A model generated the notes under the pieces. The model worked only from the letters and a program-made list of their open reading frames with translations. It was not told the origin of the DNA and did no database searches. From Inonotus obliquus (Eukaryota > Basidiomycota > Agaricomycetes > Hymenochaetales > Hymenochaetaceae), in the NCBI GenBank assembly GCA_032164295.1, contig JAJHTX010000008.1, positions 992,001 through 1,056,000 of the forward strand: DNA of 64,000 bases, given 5' to 3'. The stretch's first letter is position 1. Every line of letters starts with the position of its first letter. Positions 51,197 to 62,055 of this stretch are shown here, piece by piece. The position numbers were made by a program, and so were the translations under genes.

Positions 51197-53496
51197 CCAG
51201 TGTGAATGACGATGCAAATTTATACGTCACAGAGGTGACGTGACAGTGATGACGCGACGCGTCGCGTCGTTTGTTTGGCTCGTCACGTGTGTCGCGGTGA
51301 CTAGGAAGCAAATTAAAGGTGATCTCTTCCTTCATGTCTGGAACAGTATCGGGTCCTCCTTCACTTCCCTATGATGCTGTGCATACGAGATTGAGCATGA
51401 CCTCAGGGGAAACTCTATCATGTCAGCTCAGACTTGCGGTTTGACCCCGCAGTTTTAGACGTCGCGAAACTGGTTAGTTATCCAATGAAGTCTATGAAAC
51501 AAGCAATATCAGCTCGCTCCAGCACAGTACATCGGATGTTGTCGACTGAGATCTAGGTGGGTTGATTGAGAGGTCAGCGTCGGAGGGGACAGCGACCAAC
51601 TATACTGCCCATAGTGGGTGAGGAGAGTGCTTAAATTACTCTCCCTAATCGATTGTCCATAAACCCTTATCAAGCTCCGCAATAGTAAGAACGCATTGCG
51701 GTGACGACTCTCCACGTTCCACTCATACGATGAATGCCTATGATCGCTGTTGACTAGTCTAGTACCTTCCTTGGACCACTAATGTGAAGTTGTATTATTC
51801 ATTTACTGGATGGAATGGTATTCTCGGGGGATATCTAGTACGCATCTCATAATACTATTCGGTGGAGCTGACGGGAATATTCACTGTAGCTTTGCCGGTG
51901 GATCATTACACTGGGGACCAACAGAACGGTGGAACGAATCATTTCGATTCACTATTCAAAAGCTCTTCAATATAGGAGATATTCGGAACAACACCTGAGC
52001 AGCACCATGTGAAACCGAAGTACCCATATACGTCACAACAGGAGAGCGAGTGATGGTCGGTCTCGCACCTCAGAGCCAGTCGTCTACCTCCTCTGGTCTA
52101 GGCAGTTGATGATTCCAGGTAGATAAAGTGGACTCTGGCACACACTCCTTCTGCCACGCGTCGGTGTTTACTGTACCTCACTGGCAGCTAACAGGGAACG
52201 TGGGGCTGGAGTTTCAGGAATAGTGCATTAAGGGATCTCCTTCGAGTCCTGTGCTCGCAATGTCCTTGGAATCGGTGAAAGCACGTCCCGGACGATGCCG
52301 GACTTCTCCCCATCAGACATTAAATCTTGACACGCTTTGCCATTGTTTATCTTCTAACAATCAAAAACACATATCGGGAGTATCGACGGGAAATATAAAG
52401 GAAAGGTAAAGGATCCTTCATCCCTTTATGGCATGATCTACAGCCGTTAGCCAGTCCAGACGTGTATTGCTTGCTTGAAGTCCCGCAAATGTCATCCCGG
52501 ACCTGGCGCCAGAAGGACGGGACTTTCCTCATTAGGTAATTTTGCAGGGCGGTTTCCTGAGTCTTCGTCTCAAAATCATGCTTGTTGCCAAGCGCATCAA
52601 TGACACAAGTTAAGGAAAGATGTTCACAAACGGGTTATGTCTTTCTGGTGGTGGTCACATTATCAGATAGGCGAATTGATGAGAAAGGAAGATCAGTGCT
52701 GAGCGCATGAGTGCGACTAAGTCAGGATTGTGACGCGACGCGTAGCTTTTTGGCTCGTCAACCGTGAACGAGATTACCTGGTTTCCGCTGATGCCGACGA
52801 CGTTCTGTATCTCTAGGCTGACCATACTCTCCCTTGTGCGCTTATGAGACTTTACGGGATGAATCCAGAGCATACAAGATTCTGAGATAATACTAGTACG
52901 GATGAAGTTCATCACGCTTTGACATTTCATTCCTTTATTACATAAATCTGGAACTCTTTGCCTTCCAAATCCAGCGACGTTGTATTCCACTGCTAGTACT
53001 ACGGAGCCAGCATGATGATACAAGTCGTTTCCAGGCGTCCCTTGATAACCTCCGCACCGCCATCGGTGGCCGGTCCAGTCCGGAGACAGAGACTTTGCTT
53101 CAAGAATCAACATGCATACTTTCTGTATCGTGCCGACTAGGAGGATGATTGCGCGTACGATTAAGTCGGCATATAGTTCATTTTCTACTCATCACGCTTT
53201 GACATTACTTTTCAATTAATAAATCTGAGCTTTCGCCTTGGATGAGAAAGCGTGAGCGGTGACCCTGAGTGGCCCTGTCAATAGGATGCTCCCTCAACCT
53301 CACAAACCTTATCTATATCTATAAGCACAGCCACGGGTATCGAAGCACGCCGGTTGCCGCGTCTCCCGCGTCTCCCATCCACAGTCCCAGAAAGTAATCG
53401 CCAAGAATTGTCAAAGGCGAAGACCTTGAAAAAATTCAGTAATTGTTATATTTTCTTCTGGGCATCTAGAGCTAGCGCTTTGACAAAGGAAAAGGG
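51197..53496. repeat. non-coding spacer, counterpart of 35.6-38.0 kb
   Basis: Matches the spacer before B1, except that the MITE is absent near 52,829 (empty site) and about 170 extra bases are present at about 51,670-51,860. The 14-bp motif occurs at 52331, 52913 and 53193. No gene. Confidence 0.6.
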
Positions 53497-53503
53497 TATT
53501 TAA
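53497..53503 (+). promoter_or_regulatory. TATTTAA promoter element of gene B3
   Basis: Same GGAAAAGGGTATTTAACC context as B2, about 100 bases before the ATG. Confidence 0.55.
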
Positions 53504-53601
53504 CCAGTGGCAGTTTGAGGCCCTCACCTTCCAACATCCACTTCGTTCTCGCTTCTCATCCAACAGCTCTCCACCCAGTAACTACCTCGACTCTCAACAA
53601 C

Positions 53602-54874
53602 ATGTCCGACTTTCTGCAGTCCGTCCTCGATATGGGCGCTATACACCCCACCATCTACAGCGACCTCCAGGTGGCATCGGATGGTTCGTTCGTGTCAACC
53701 GAAGAGGCTAATCGCCTGAATCTGCTAGATTTCTCTGGCATGAGTTGGGACACCCAATTCGAACTAGACATGGACAGCGCATCCGCACCCTTTGGTGCTG
53801 GTCCATCCTTCCCATATGGCGCGCTTGACAGCGAGCCATTCTCGATGGGCGGACATCTACTCGTGAGTAATACTTTGTCCCAGTAAATAAACATGTCCTG
53901 ATGAAGAGACCTAGGGTGACTGGCCCATCCCCCCGTCCTCGCCGGGTACTGCCAACACCGCCCACGAAGACCTTGTCACTCAAATCCCTTCTCCGCCTCC
54001 GATCAAGAGAGGATTTGGTAACGATCTCTCAAATATAGAGAGGTCCACGGCAGATCTTCCCCCTCTGCTTTCCTCCTCCTCGTCATCATCGGGAGCATCG
54101 ACTCCAGAGGTGGCAACACCAACGCATCTGCCCTCTCCCATCTCGGCTCCCGCACCGTCCTTGTTGTCCCCGTCGTCCCTGTCCCCACCGTCCTCGCCAT
54201 TGTCCGGAGTCTCGACTCCAAAGATGGCAACTCCGACGGACCTTCCCTCTCCTGTATCGGCTCCCGCACCGACCCCGTCCCTGTCCCCGTCCCCGTCCCC
54301 GTCCCCGTCGTCCTCGCCATCGTCCGGAGTCTCAACTCCAGAGGTGGCCACACCAGCAGACATGCCTTCCCCCGTCTCGGTTCCCGCGTCCCCATCCTCC
54401 TCTCCCATCTCGGCTCCTACTCCCTCGCCCTCCTTTCCCGCACCGACTCCAGCACACTCGTCCTCCTCTCCGGCCAGAAAAAGCGCAAAGCAGAGGCGGA
54501 ACGCCGCCCCGTCAACTCGCCCTCCGAACCGTTCATCCGCATCTCGCCCTCGCAACGTTCCCATCGTCCCCGCAGTGCACAAAGTCATGTGCATCCTGGA
54601 AGATTGTGACAAAGGCTTCGGCGATCGGACTGCCATGCTCCGGCATGTTATGTCGGGGCATATGAGGCAGAGGCACAGGTGTCACGGCTGCCGCAAAAGT
54701 TTCACGCGTCCCGACGCACTGGTGCGCCATCTGAACACAACTGTGTTGGGCTCCAAGTGTCGTCTGGCGGCGATGGAGAACGGGTGGGAGCAAGTCGTTG
54801 GTGAGAAGGGGATCCAAATGAGAAGAACAGAAAGAACGGACAGGATCAAGATAGTCGCTGACTTCCTCTCATAG
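53602..54874 (+). CDS. C2H2 + C2HC zinc-finger protein, family B copy 3
   Basis: Exons 53602-53862 and 53915-54874, about 406 residues, the longest of the family. The extra length is a third Ser/Pro unit (VSTPKMATPTDLPSPVSAPA) between the two units found in the other copies, with a run of Pro-Ser dipeptides. The block ETLSPSSP present in B1 and B2 is missing. Fingers CILEDCDKGF to MSGH and CHGCRKSFTRPDALVRH to SKC keep all ligands. Exon 1 has the more diverged centre (MSWDTQFELDMDSASAPF). Confidence 0.82.
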
Positions 54875-55072
54875 TTGCGGATCACTCCCGGTTTCCGCTG
54901 GATTTTCCGATCTGTCCATTCCTGCTCTATCTTTACCCTTTCCGTCTTCCTGCTGCTTGTTGTATCATTCGCTGTACCTTCTGTTTTACTTGCTTTCCCC
55001 TTTGTTCTCATCTGTACTAGATGCTCTGTAACTCACCTCTGATTGTACTTACCGCGTGTTGTAATCGATCGC

Positions 55073-55108
55073 TGTCCTCATAGAACGGTGTGAAAGTCTG
55101 TGAGCCTC
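55073..55108 (+). terminator. conserved 3' element, B3
   Basis: TGTCCTCATAGAACGGTGTG and AAAGTCTGTGAGCCTC, with four TGTA motifs in the preceding 70 bases. Confidence 0.5.
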
Positions 55109-55259
55109 TGAGTATAGGTGACAAGTTGCAAGCTGAATCACAATCTGATAAGGTGAAGGTGATGACGAGTTGCTTTGGTCTTGCTTGGCTCATCACGTGT
55201 TCCGTAATACACCGAGACTCGAAATGATTCTGGTGGTGGACGACGTCGCCGCGTCGGTG

Positions 55260-57120
55260 TTCGGTTGATATATACTCGACTTACTGTTGCTCAATTATGA
55301 GGCGGCAGTCAGCGCGTGCTCCATGTACTTTCCTCTCCAACTTCCGCTCATCATGACAAAACGTGCTACAGCACAATGGATTTACGAAGGAATCAAGGAT
55401 AGTCTTCAGTTTTCATATGTTGGAAAGGCCGTGATAAAGGTCATCTTATTCACGCTCGAGGTCATGAAGCTAGGTCCGTACTGATACAATTTCTGCGTGC
55501 TTGCATAACGCTAACCTCGCGGAAGCGGATGACTGCATCCAGGGGAGATGGGGGTACTTCGAGAGAATTATTGACGCGACGCATTTTCAGAACCAAAAGT
55601 GCGTGCTGAACACTCACTCCTCAAAATCACTTCTACAGGGATAACTTTAAATTACTTTTCACCGAGACTGATTGAGAGGGATCAGCACACTTTTCGGAGC
55701 TGAGCGTAATTCGATCGACTGATTTCCGACGCAAGTGAGCTGTTGTTCTGCGCCTACGGGAGCTTCTGACTCGCATCAACTAGAAGAGGATGGCGATCAG
55801 CAGAAACGACAGACACCCAAATCAAGATTCTTCCCCTTGGGCCGTCTAGAAAGACTACCATGACGAGTGTCGCATCAATACCTTTCGCATTCTGCGGTTC
55901 CTGCGCCGCTGTCCCTATAGTCATTATGCACTATTTTATTCGCCGGGTATTAACGTCGACTTCAGCAGATGGCTCGTCGCTTTGCAGCTCTACCCGCGAA
56001 TCTATGTCGATGACACCATTCCTACAGTGTATCAAGCACGACTTCTTGAACGCATTCATTCAGATCTTTGGAGAGCACGAGGTCCGTCGCTCGACAAATA
56101 AGAGGTCCCCCTTGCACTTACTACAGATACATCGTGACTCGAGAAACTGTAGGTTCTCTGAATCTCAATAATGGAGTGGCTCTACATCTCAACCATACCA
56201 AGTGATTTTGACTGACACTGCTGGGCCTTCCGGACTTCCCTTATGACTCCTCGCTCTTTATCCTGACCAGAGCACCTCGGCAACACCAAGCTCCCCGGAG
56301 GAAGCAACATCTCGTGCAGATTTAGCACTGTCACTTGCTAACCGACTCAATTTCCTTGACTTTCTGCGTGTAGAGAGTGCACTCGTCTTGAGATATTCTG
56401 AATCATGCATGTTTTATAGTTGTTGCGGTACTACCACCGACACCTCTTGTTCGGGATTATCTTCACTGAAAGGAAAGTTGGTATTCAAAGAGTTGTCTAC
56501 CAGCGGGAGGTCATGCTGAATAATAACATTAGCCGTCGTCGAAATGTCGTGTCGATGAGGATTACACAGAATGAAAGGCATCTGTGAGTGGTACTGTCAC
56601 TCAAGGAGAGTAACGAATGTTCGGGCTGCACGAGCTAACCTTTACACGTGTCCTGACTGCGATCATGGTACTCTTCCTTGTTCCCGAGGCTCGTGATACA
56701 GTGTTCCACTCACGGACCATCCACTGCGATGCAAATCCTCACGGTATCGCTTCTGCAGAATATCATACTATTTCCTGGATCTACGGAGGCGTCATCCTGC
56801 GAAGCTGCATCTATACATGGCAAGAACACCACCGCCATGTGACAAGGACTGAACGTGTTTGTCTCGTATCCCACTCAATCATCATGTCGTTCAAGAGGTA
56901 TTTTATTCCTGTTATCGAGGGATTGTTGTACTTTTGTGTCGACTTTCCACGTTCCGCTCATACAAGGAATGCTCATGCTCGCTGCTGGACACTCTGGTCT
57001 CTCCGTTCTTGCTTTCTGCTTTTTGCCTAACGAATGACTGGAACACCTTCCTCGACAGCACCAAAGTGGTTATCTTTGATGTGACTCGTCACACCAAAGA
57101 TTTAGGTCTGCGTCGAAGGT
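55260..57120 (+). pseudogene. decayed ORF module D3 and spacer
   Basis: After GATATATACTCGACTTAC a frame at 55287-55484 reads VSACSMYFPLQLPLI, WIYEGIKDSLQFSYVGKAVI and ends EVMKLGPY-stop. Related frames at 55860-56171 and 56617-57030 are open here but broken in D1. No family is recognised and no ATG-led full gene can be built. Confidence 0.4.
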
Positions 57121-57314
57121 AACGGAAGAAACCGAAGCTTCTTTCGTTCCTACCACCACCTCCGACGCGTCACCTCATAGCTAGCAGTCTTCATCGCAAA
57201 GTTTTCACTCTCAAAGTCACGATATTCTGCGTAATTCACAAAGCTATGTATTCTCCCTATTACTTCTCTCTGTTGAATCTGTTTTGTAATGGCTAAAGAC
57301 GCGTCGTAGACCTG

Positions 57315-57614
57315 ATGCCACCGCAACTGCAATCGAACCATGCGTCGATCAACCCCGCTCATGTAGACGGCGAAACTCACGCTCCAACTCCAACTCATCC
57401 CCAACCACTTTTCAGCGACGCTGCGCAAGGCATCTTTGTTTCATCGGGCGCATCACCCTCCCCATCACCTTCTACATCGCCGGCTCCTCCCGATGTTGAA
57501 GAGTTGGAGGCCGAAAGGAGAAAGGCTATGGAAGAGTGCGTGAAGATTTTGGCGCAAAAATGGTTGACCGGATTCGACCGTTTGTTGATGCTGAACGTCC
57601 TGGTGAAATACTAG
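57315..57614 (+). other. small unassigned ORF
   Basis: A 99-codon ATG-led frame: MPPQLQSNHASINPAHVDGE, a Pro/Ser-rich stretch (SPSPSPSTSPAPP), then EELEAERRKAMEECVKILAQ and WLTGFDRLLMLNVLVKY. The charged helix plus Pro-rich leader resembles fungal retroelement gag N-termini only loosely. Unique in this window. Confidence 0.3.
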
Positions 57615-59240
57615 ACGTAGTCTAGAGGACCCGGGCCTTGACCTTTACCCCTCTAGTACCGACTCCTCCTTCGCGCCATTTCACACCTCTCAAAAGCCTG
57701 ATTCCACGCGCCATTCCTTCCGCCCTCAGATGGAAACGAATGAAATGATCTCATCTATTCGACCTTCCCCGCCATGCAAGCGCCCCTGTGATACACTCTC
57801 GCCTCTTAGCAGGATTCGACTAGGCCAGAGACCGAAGCTCGCCCGCATCTCGGGTCCTGAGTTCCTCCCATCGACTCTCGGGAGCCCATATTGTTCCTGC
57901 TTTCCACCGGATCACCGACTTCGCAGCGACTTCGTCCGTCCGTAAGCCTTGGAAGCAGATCCAACTCGACGTGTATCGGCGCAGAGGGTGGTATCAAAGG
58001 CCAGCTTTGAACCAAGTTGGGCTCCTTCACCTGTATCACTTCCGCCTGCTCAGCTTTTCAATCATCCCAGTCTCCTGATCGACCTATGCTGTCACCCCTG
58101 CCGACGGCAAGTCCCACTCGCTCTTCTTTCTCGAACTGTCCATGTTCATGTGCAATTGTCTTTGCTTATCGGATACCACGATGGCGACTTTACCACCCGA
58201 AATATCGACCCTAATCCTCTCCTTCTTCAGCTCTATCGACGAACTAGCCAATTCATCTTTGGGAACATGGGCCAGGGTCACTTCAATAGATGCTCCATCT
58301 CATCCCTTCCTTCCACAATGCTTCCATTATGATGCCGCTCCATGCGATGCCGCGTCATGTGATGTGATGGTTGTCTCTGCCTCTCTGCGTTGTGATGAGA
58401 CCTCCCCTCTTCCATAATCACCTTGGTTATGATGCCGCATGTGCGATGATAGCTATCCTTCTTGACACTGAGCTTCCTCTCAAGCAGTGATATATCAAAA
58501 CTTGACTTTCTTACAAGGTCGATTCAAATCACTCTTCTCTAATTCTTATATTTCATTCCTTCTACCACTCTGCTTCGACATTCCATGAGAAAAGAACTGA
58601 GCCTTGTGCTGCTTCGCTAGTCGCCCTTCTGCGTTTCGATCCGCCTTTCGATTAGGGAAAGAACCCTTGCATAGATCTCCATGTTAGACGCTGAGCCAGA
58701 GGAGAATCATGTCATCCCATTGAACATCTCGAACTGCCTATTCCATAGCCGCAAGTCTTCCTTGCGCTCTGCACGCCCCCCCCCCCCCCCCCCCTTCCAT
58801 AGTGAACTCGCTAGTCCTGATCTCGTTCCGACAACTGCTGTTGATTCTCCGCTTACGGAGCTTCCGCTTTTCCCTTGATAGCCTGACGGACGACTATACA
58901 TCAAAGATACTGCCTATACGACCGTCTGTGTCTGTGCTTCCCGTTGACACCGGGTTCCGTCACTTGATGCCTCTTGCTTATGCAGACCTCCATGCTAAAG
59001 AAAATTGGTGGCAACGAGAGCCCGTATCTCCATGATCCGGATGCCTCTCCTTGGCTTGCGAGCCCTCCTAGGCCGTACTTATTGGAACCTTGTTCTCGGC
59101 TCACTATAGACCTCACGACCATCAAGTTCCTTCTTGCACAAACTTACATTCGACATAACATATCTTCAAGCAGACAACATTTCGACCATAACTTCCCTTC
59201 TTCATCAATTGTTGAGACGATCACTTAACACGCCTTATAT
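57615..59240. other. unique island with fragmentary frames
   Basis: This stretch is not repeated elsewhere in the array. Several medium frames occur but none is ATG-led, long and recognisable. It includes a run of 19 C at 58776-58794. Confidence 0.4.
58776..58794. repeat. C19 homopolymer
   Basis: Nineteen consecutive C. Such runs are often miscounted in assemblies, so frames crossing it are unreliable. Confidence 0.9.
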
Positions 59241-59249
59241 CAAACATCA

Positions 59250-60240
59250 TCGGCATCCTTTCCTTGGCTTGCCGGTGGTCAACATCTCAACTTTCGCTCC
59301 CAAACTCATGTTACCCTCGGCAACGACCACGAAGGTCTCGCTAAGTGGGGGATTTAAAACTGCCTTGCGCCTACCCTTTGCGTCTCTTCCAATATTGCTG
59401 ATGCAAATGTGATCGATGCTGCGAAAACGAGTGCTTCAGATGCAGCGTACTGCAACTACGCATTCAGTGTGGCTGCCTCCATTAGCAATGCCCAGCCCCT
59501 CGATGATGAAACCCAGGCGGAATTGAAGTCATTATTCATTCCATTCCGAGACTCATTGCGGAACGGTCTCTGTCTCAACAGGTCACAGCGGTCGCCTCGC
59601 ATTTCTGCATCTTGGTCGACAGACAAACCCATTGTCAATGACCCAAAGGGGTCAGACCTCGCCTCTGTCCTTCTCCTCACGAGCCTGAATAACCGTCCAG
59701 TGCACGTCACCGACGTCCGTAGTAAGGAGGACCCCCTACTCATTTCCTCGAGTAAAGCGAAGCAGTTGAAGGTTACCTGTGATGTTTTCTGTGTATTCCC
59801 TATTCTATGCCTCGGAGACCTTTGGTGGCGCGAAACGTCTCCCACCTAGAGAACATCAAGAGAAGCCCTGGGAGCATCCAGAGGTCATTGAAGTCCTCTC
59901 AGTTGGAACACCGCCATTCGAGCTAGCTTTGGAACTCAAAACCTACCTCATCCGCTTTTGGTATTGAGGACACACTCCCGTCGCTATTGACGGCTGTATC
60001 GGACGGCAAGCTTACCTCGTCGGCCATACAAGAGCGCCTGCACGATAACCCGGCCAGAATATTCGGTCTATCGGATCAACCTCACATCCAGGTAGAGGCA
60101 GTGGTAAACCGGCGGGCCATTATCGCAGGAAGGAAATCTTCATCCTGGCCTCCTGTTTAATAAGTCCACGATAAGCGGTTCCCGTAAATCGGGTTATGTT
60201 CTATGGCAAGACCGTTTTTTTTTCCTTGATGGAACCTGCT
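59250..60240 (+). pseudogene. decayed dihydroorotase-like fragment of a URA2/CAD-type protein
   Basis: Reading across frames gives FLGLPVVN, DAAYCNYAFSVAAS, LNNRPVHVTDVRSKED, KQLKVTCDV, YSLFYASETFGGAK, LPSLLTAVSDGKL, ERLHDNPARIFGL and ISGSRKSGYVLWQD. This order matches the dihydroorotase-like domain and following linker of fungal URA2-type pyrimidine synthesis proteins. That domain is catalytically dead in fungi, and the metal-binding His motifs are not seen here either. The frame is broken by at least four single-base indels, each at a short T run (near 59395, 59785, 59957 and 60158). The CPSase and ATCase domains of such a protein are absent, so this is a fragment. Confidence 0.65.
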
Positions 60241-61046
60241 CTCTCCTCCGTTAGGCTGCGACATCTCGAGTACAACTGTCGACCATCCTCCCGCCCTCGA
60301 TAGGCGAGGATCTTCTAGTGATCCTCGATCGACTCCTCCAACAGAAGTTCTTCCGAGCCTATTTATCTCTGTTGAAACCGGCAGATGTGGTTCTTCCGCC
60401 ACAGCAGGGAACTGGTCCTTCGACCTCTACGGTTGCAAGCTCGAATGCCCCCGCAATAGCGTCTGCACCTAGAGTAGTCGGTCCAGAAGGGCGAGACCCT
60501 TGGGGACACTATACGCACGCTTAGACTGTTACACTGATGCCATTATCATGAGGCACCCGCAAATGGGTAGTGCATGAATCTCTAGCCAACTCCCATCATT
60601 GACTCTGGAGACGGCATTGGCAAACATCCAACTCAAGTCATCTACGATGCTTTTCTATCTATTCCCTATTCTATGCTGCGGAGAACTTTGGTGGCGCCAA
60701 ATGTTGGTCCTGCTTTGACTAGCTCTAATCTCATGAATTTCTCGCCCATCTCCTATACACACACGGGTTCTCGTTACGCCTCGACGCGTCGTGGGCTCCT
60801 ACAACTGTCGGGTGTCGGGCCGTAACTGGCTCAACCACTTGTAGACGTGGGCGTGACGATGGGAGCCGGAGCCGCCGTTGGCGGTTGGCACCCACCTCTT
60901 CCTTTCCCTATCCTCTATCCTCCATTTTTTCTCCTCAATCATACGATTATCAAACAATGAATCACTGTATCAATAACAACTACTCAGACAAGTAGACACA
61001 ACAATACTCAGTGTAGCGAATTCCGAGAATGAGGTACGCAGATCGC
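60241..61046. other. spacer with a second dihydroorotase-like scrap
   Basis: At 60640-60710 the bases CTATTCCCTATTCTATGC and TTTGGTGGCGC repeat the YSLFYASETFGGA segment of the fragment at 59,790. Around 60,835-61,010 a segment that begins TGTAGACGTGG and ends GACACAACA resembles an LTR edge, but no matching target duplication was found. Confidence 0.35.
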
Positions 61047-61208
61047 CCACTATGGTCAGTGTAGTTGGTCGCTGCCCCCTCCGACGCTGACCTCTCAATC
61101 AACCCACCTAGATCTCCGTCGACAACATCCGAGGTGCTGTACTGTCCTGGAGCGAGCTGATATTGCTTGTTCCCTGGACTTCATTGGATAACTAACCAGT
61201 TTCGCGAC
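61047..61208 (-). repeat. inverted copy of the A-gene downstream spacer
   Basis: This is the reverse complement of the spacer at about 35,880-36,025 and 51,460-51,620 (for example CAATCAACCCACCTAGATCT against AGATCTAGGTGGGTTGATTG). It is the only inverted segment noted in an otherwise direct array. Confidence 0.8.
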
Positions 61209-61370
61209 GGCGGAAAATAAATAATAGATGCAGACAAATACGTTAGACCCTCCCGCATAGAAGACGTTGTGCTTCACCCTGTTCTCACCCTGTATCAACT
61301 TAGCATGTCCGTCACAAAGGGAGAGCGATGTTCGGTCCTGCATCTCAGCACAAGTCCTCTACCTCCTCAG

Positions 61371-62055
61371 GACTAGGCAATTAATGATTTCAAGTGGATA
61401 AAGTGGACCCTGACGCATACTCGTTCTGCGACGCGTCGGTGCTTATTGTACCTCAGTGGCTGCTGACAGGGAACGCGCTTCGGGCAGGAAATTCAAGAGT
61501 AGTCCATTACTAGTAAGGGTTCATCTTCGAGGTCCTTGGAATTGGTGAAAGCGCGCCCTGGAGGATGCCGGACTTCTCCCCTTCAGAAGCGTTTGTGCGC
61601 TTACAATAACGGGAGGAAATAATACAAGGATAAATACGGTACATGGGGAGCGTCTGAGATATTAAATCTTGCCAAGCTTTGCCATTGCTTATCTTCTAAC
61701 AATCACAATCACATATTATCGACGGGAAACATAAAGGAAACTTCATCCCTTTATGGCACGATCTACAGCCAGTAGCCAGTACAGACGTGCACTGCTTTCT
61801 TGAAGTTACCTAAGTCCCCCAAATCTCATCACGGAGCTGGCGCCAAAAGGACGGAACTTTCTTCATTAGGGAATTTTTCAGGATCATAATCGCAGTTTTC
61901 TGGGACTGTCGCCAAGCGTGTCAATGGCACTAGTTCAGGAGAGATACTCGCAGGCCAGTTGTATCTGTCTGGTCACAGTAGAATCTGAAAGGCGAATATG
62001 TTTGGGCTTGACAAAGGATGGCTTGACAAACGAAGGATATCTATGTACTGAGTGG
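61371..62055. repeat. near-identical repeat tract, right copy
   Basis: Partner of 41711-42395, offset exactly 19,660 bases, with two mismatches in 685 and no gaps. Left and right flanks fall to roughly 80-90% identity at once. Confidence 0.92.

Noticed and set aside
60835..61010. possible solo LTR (TGTAGACGTGG to GACACAACA)
   Set aside because: Ends fit the TG...CA pattern, but flanking bases show no 5-bp duplication and there is no second copy in the window.
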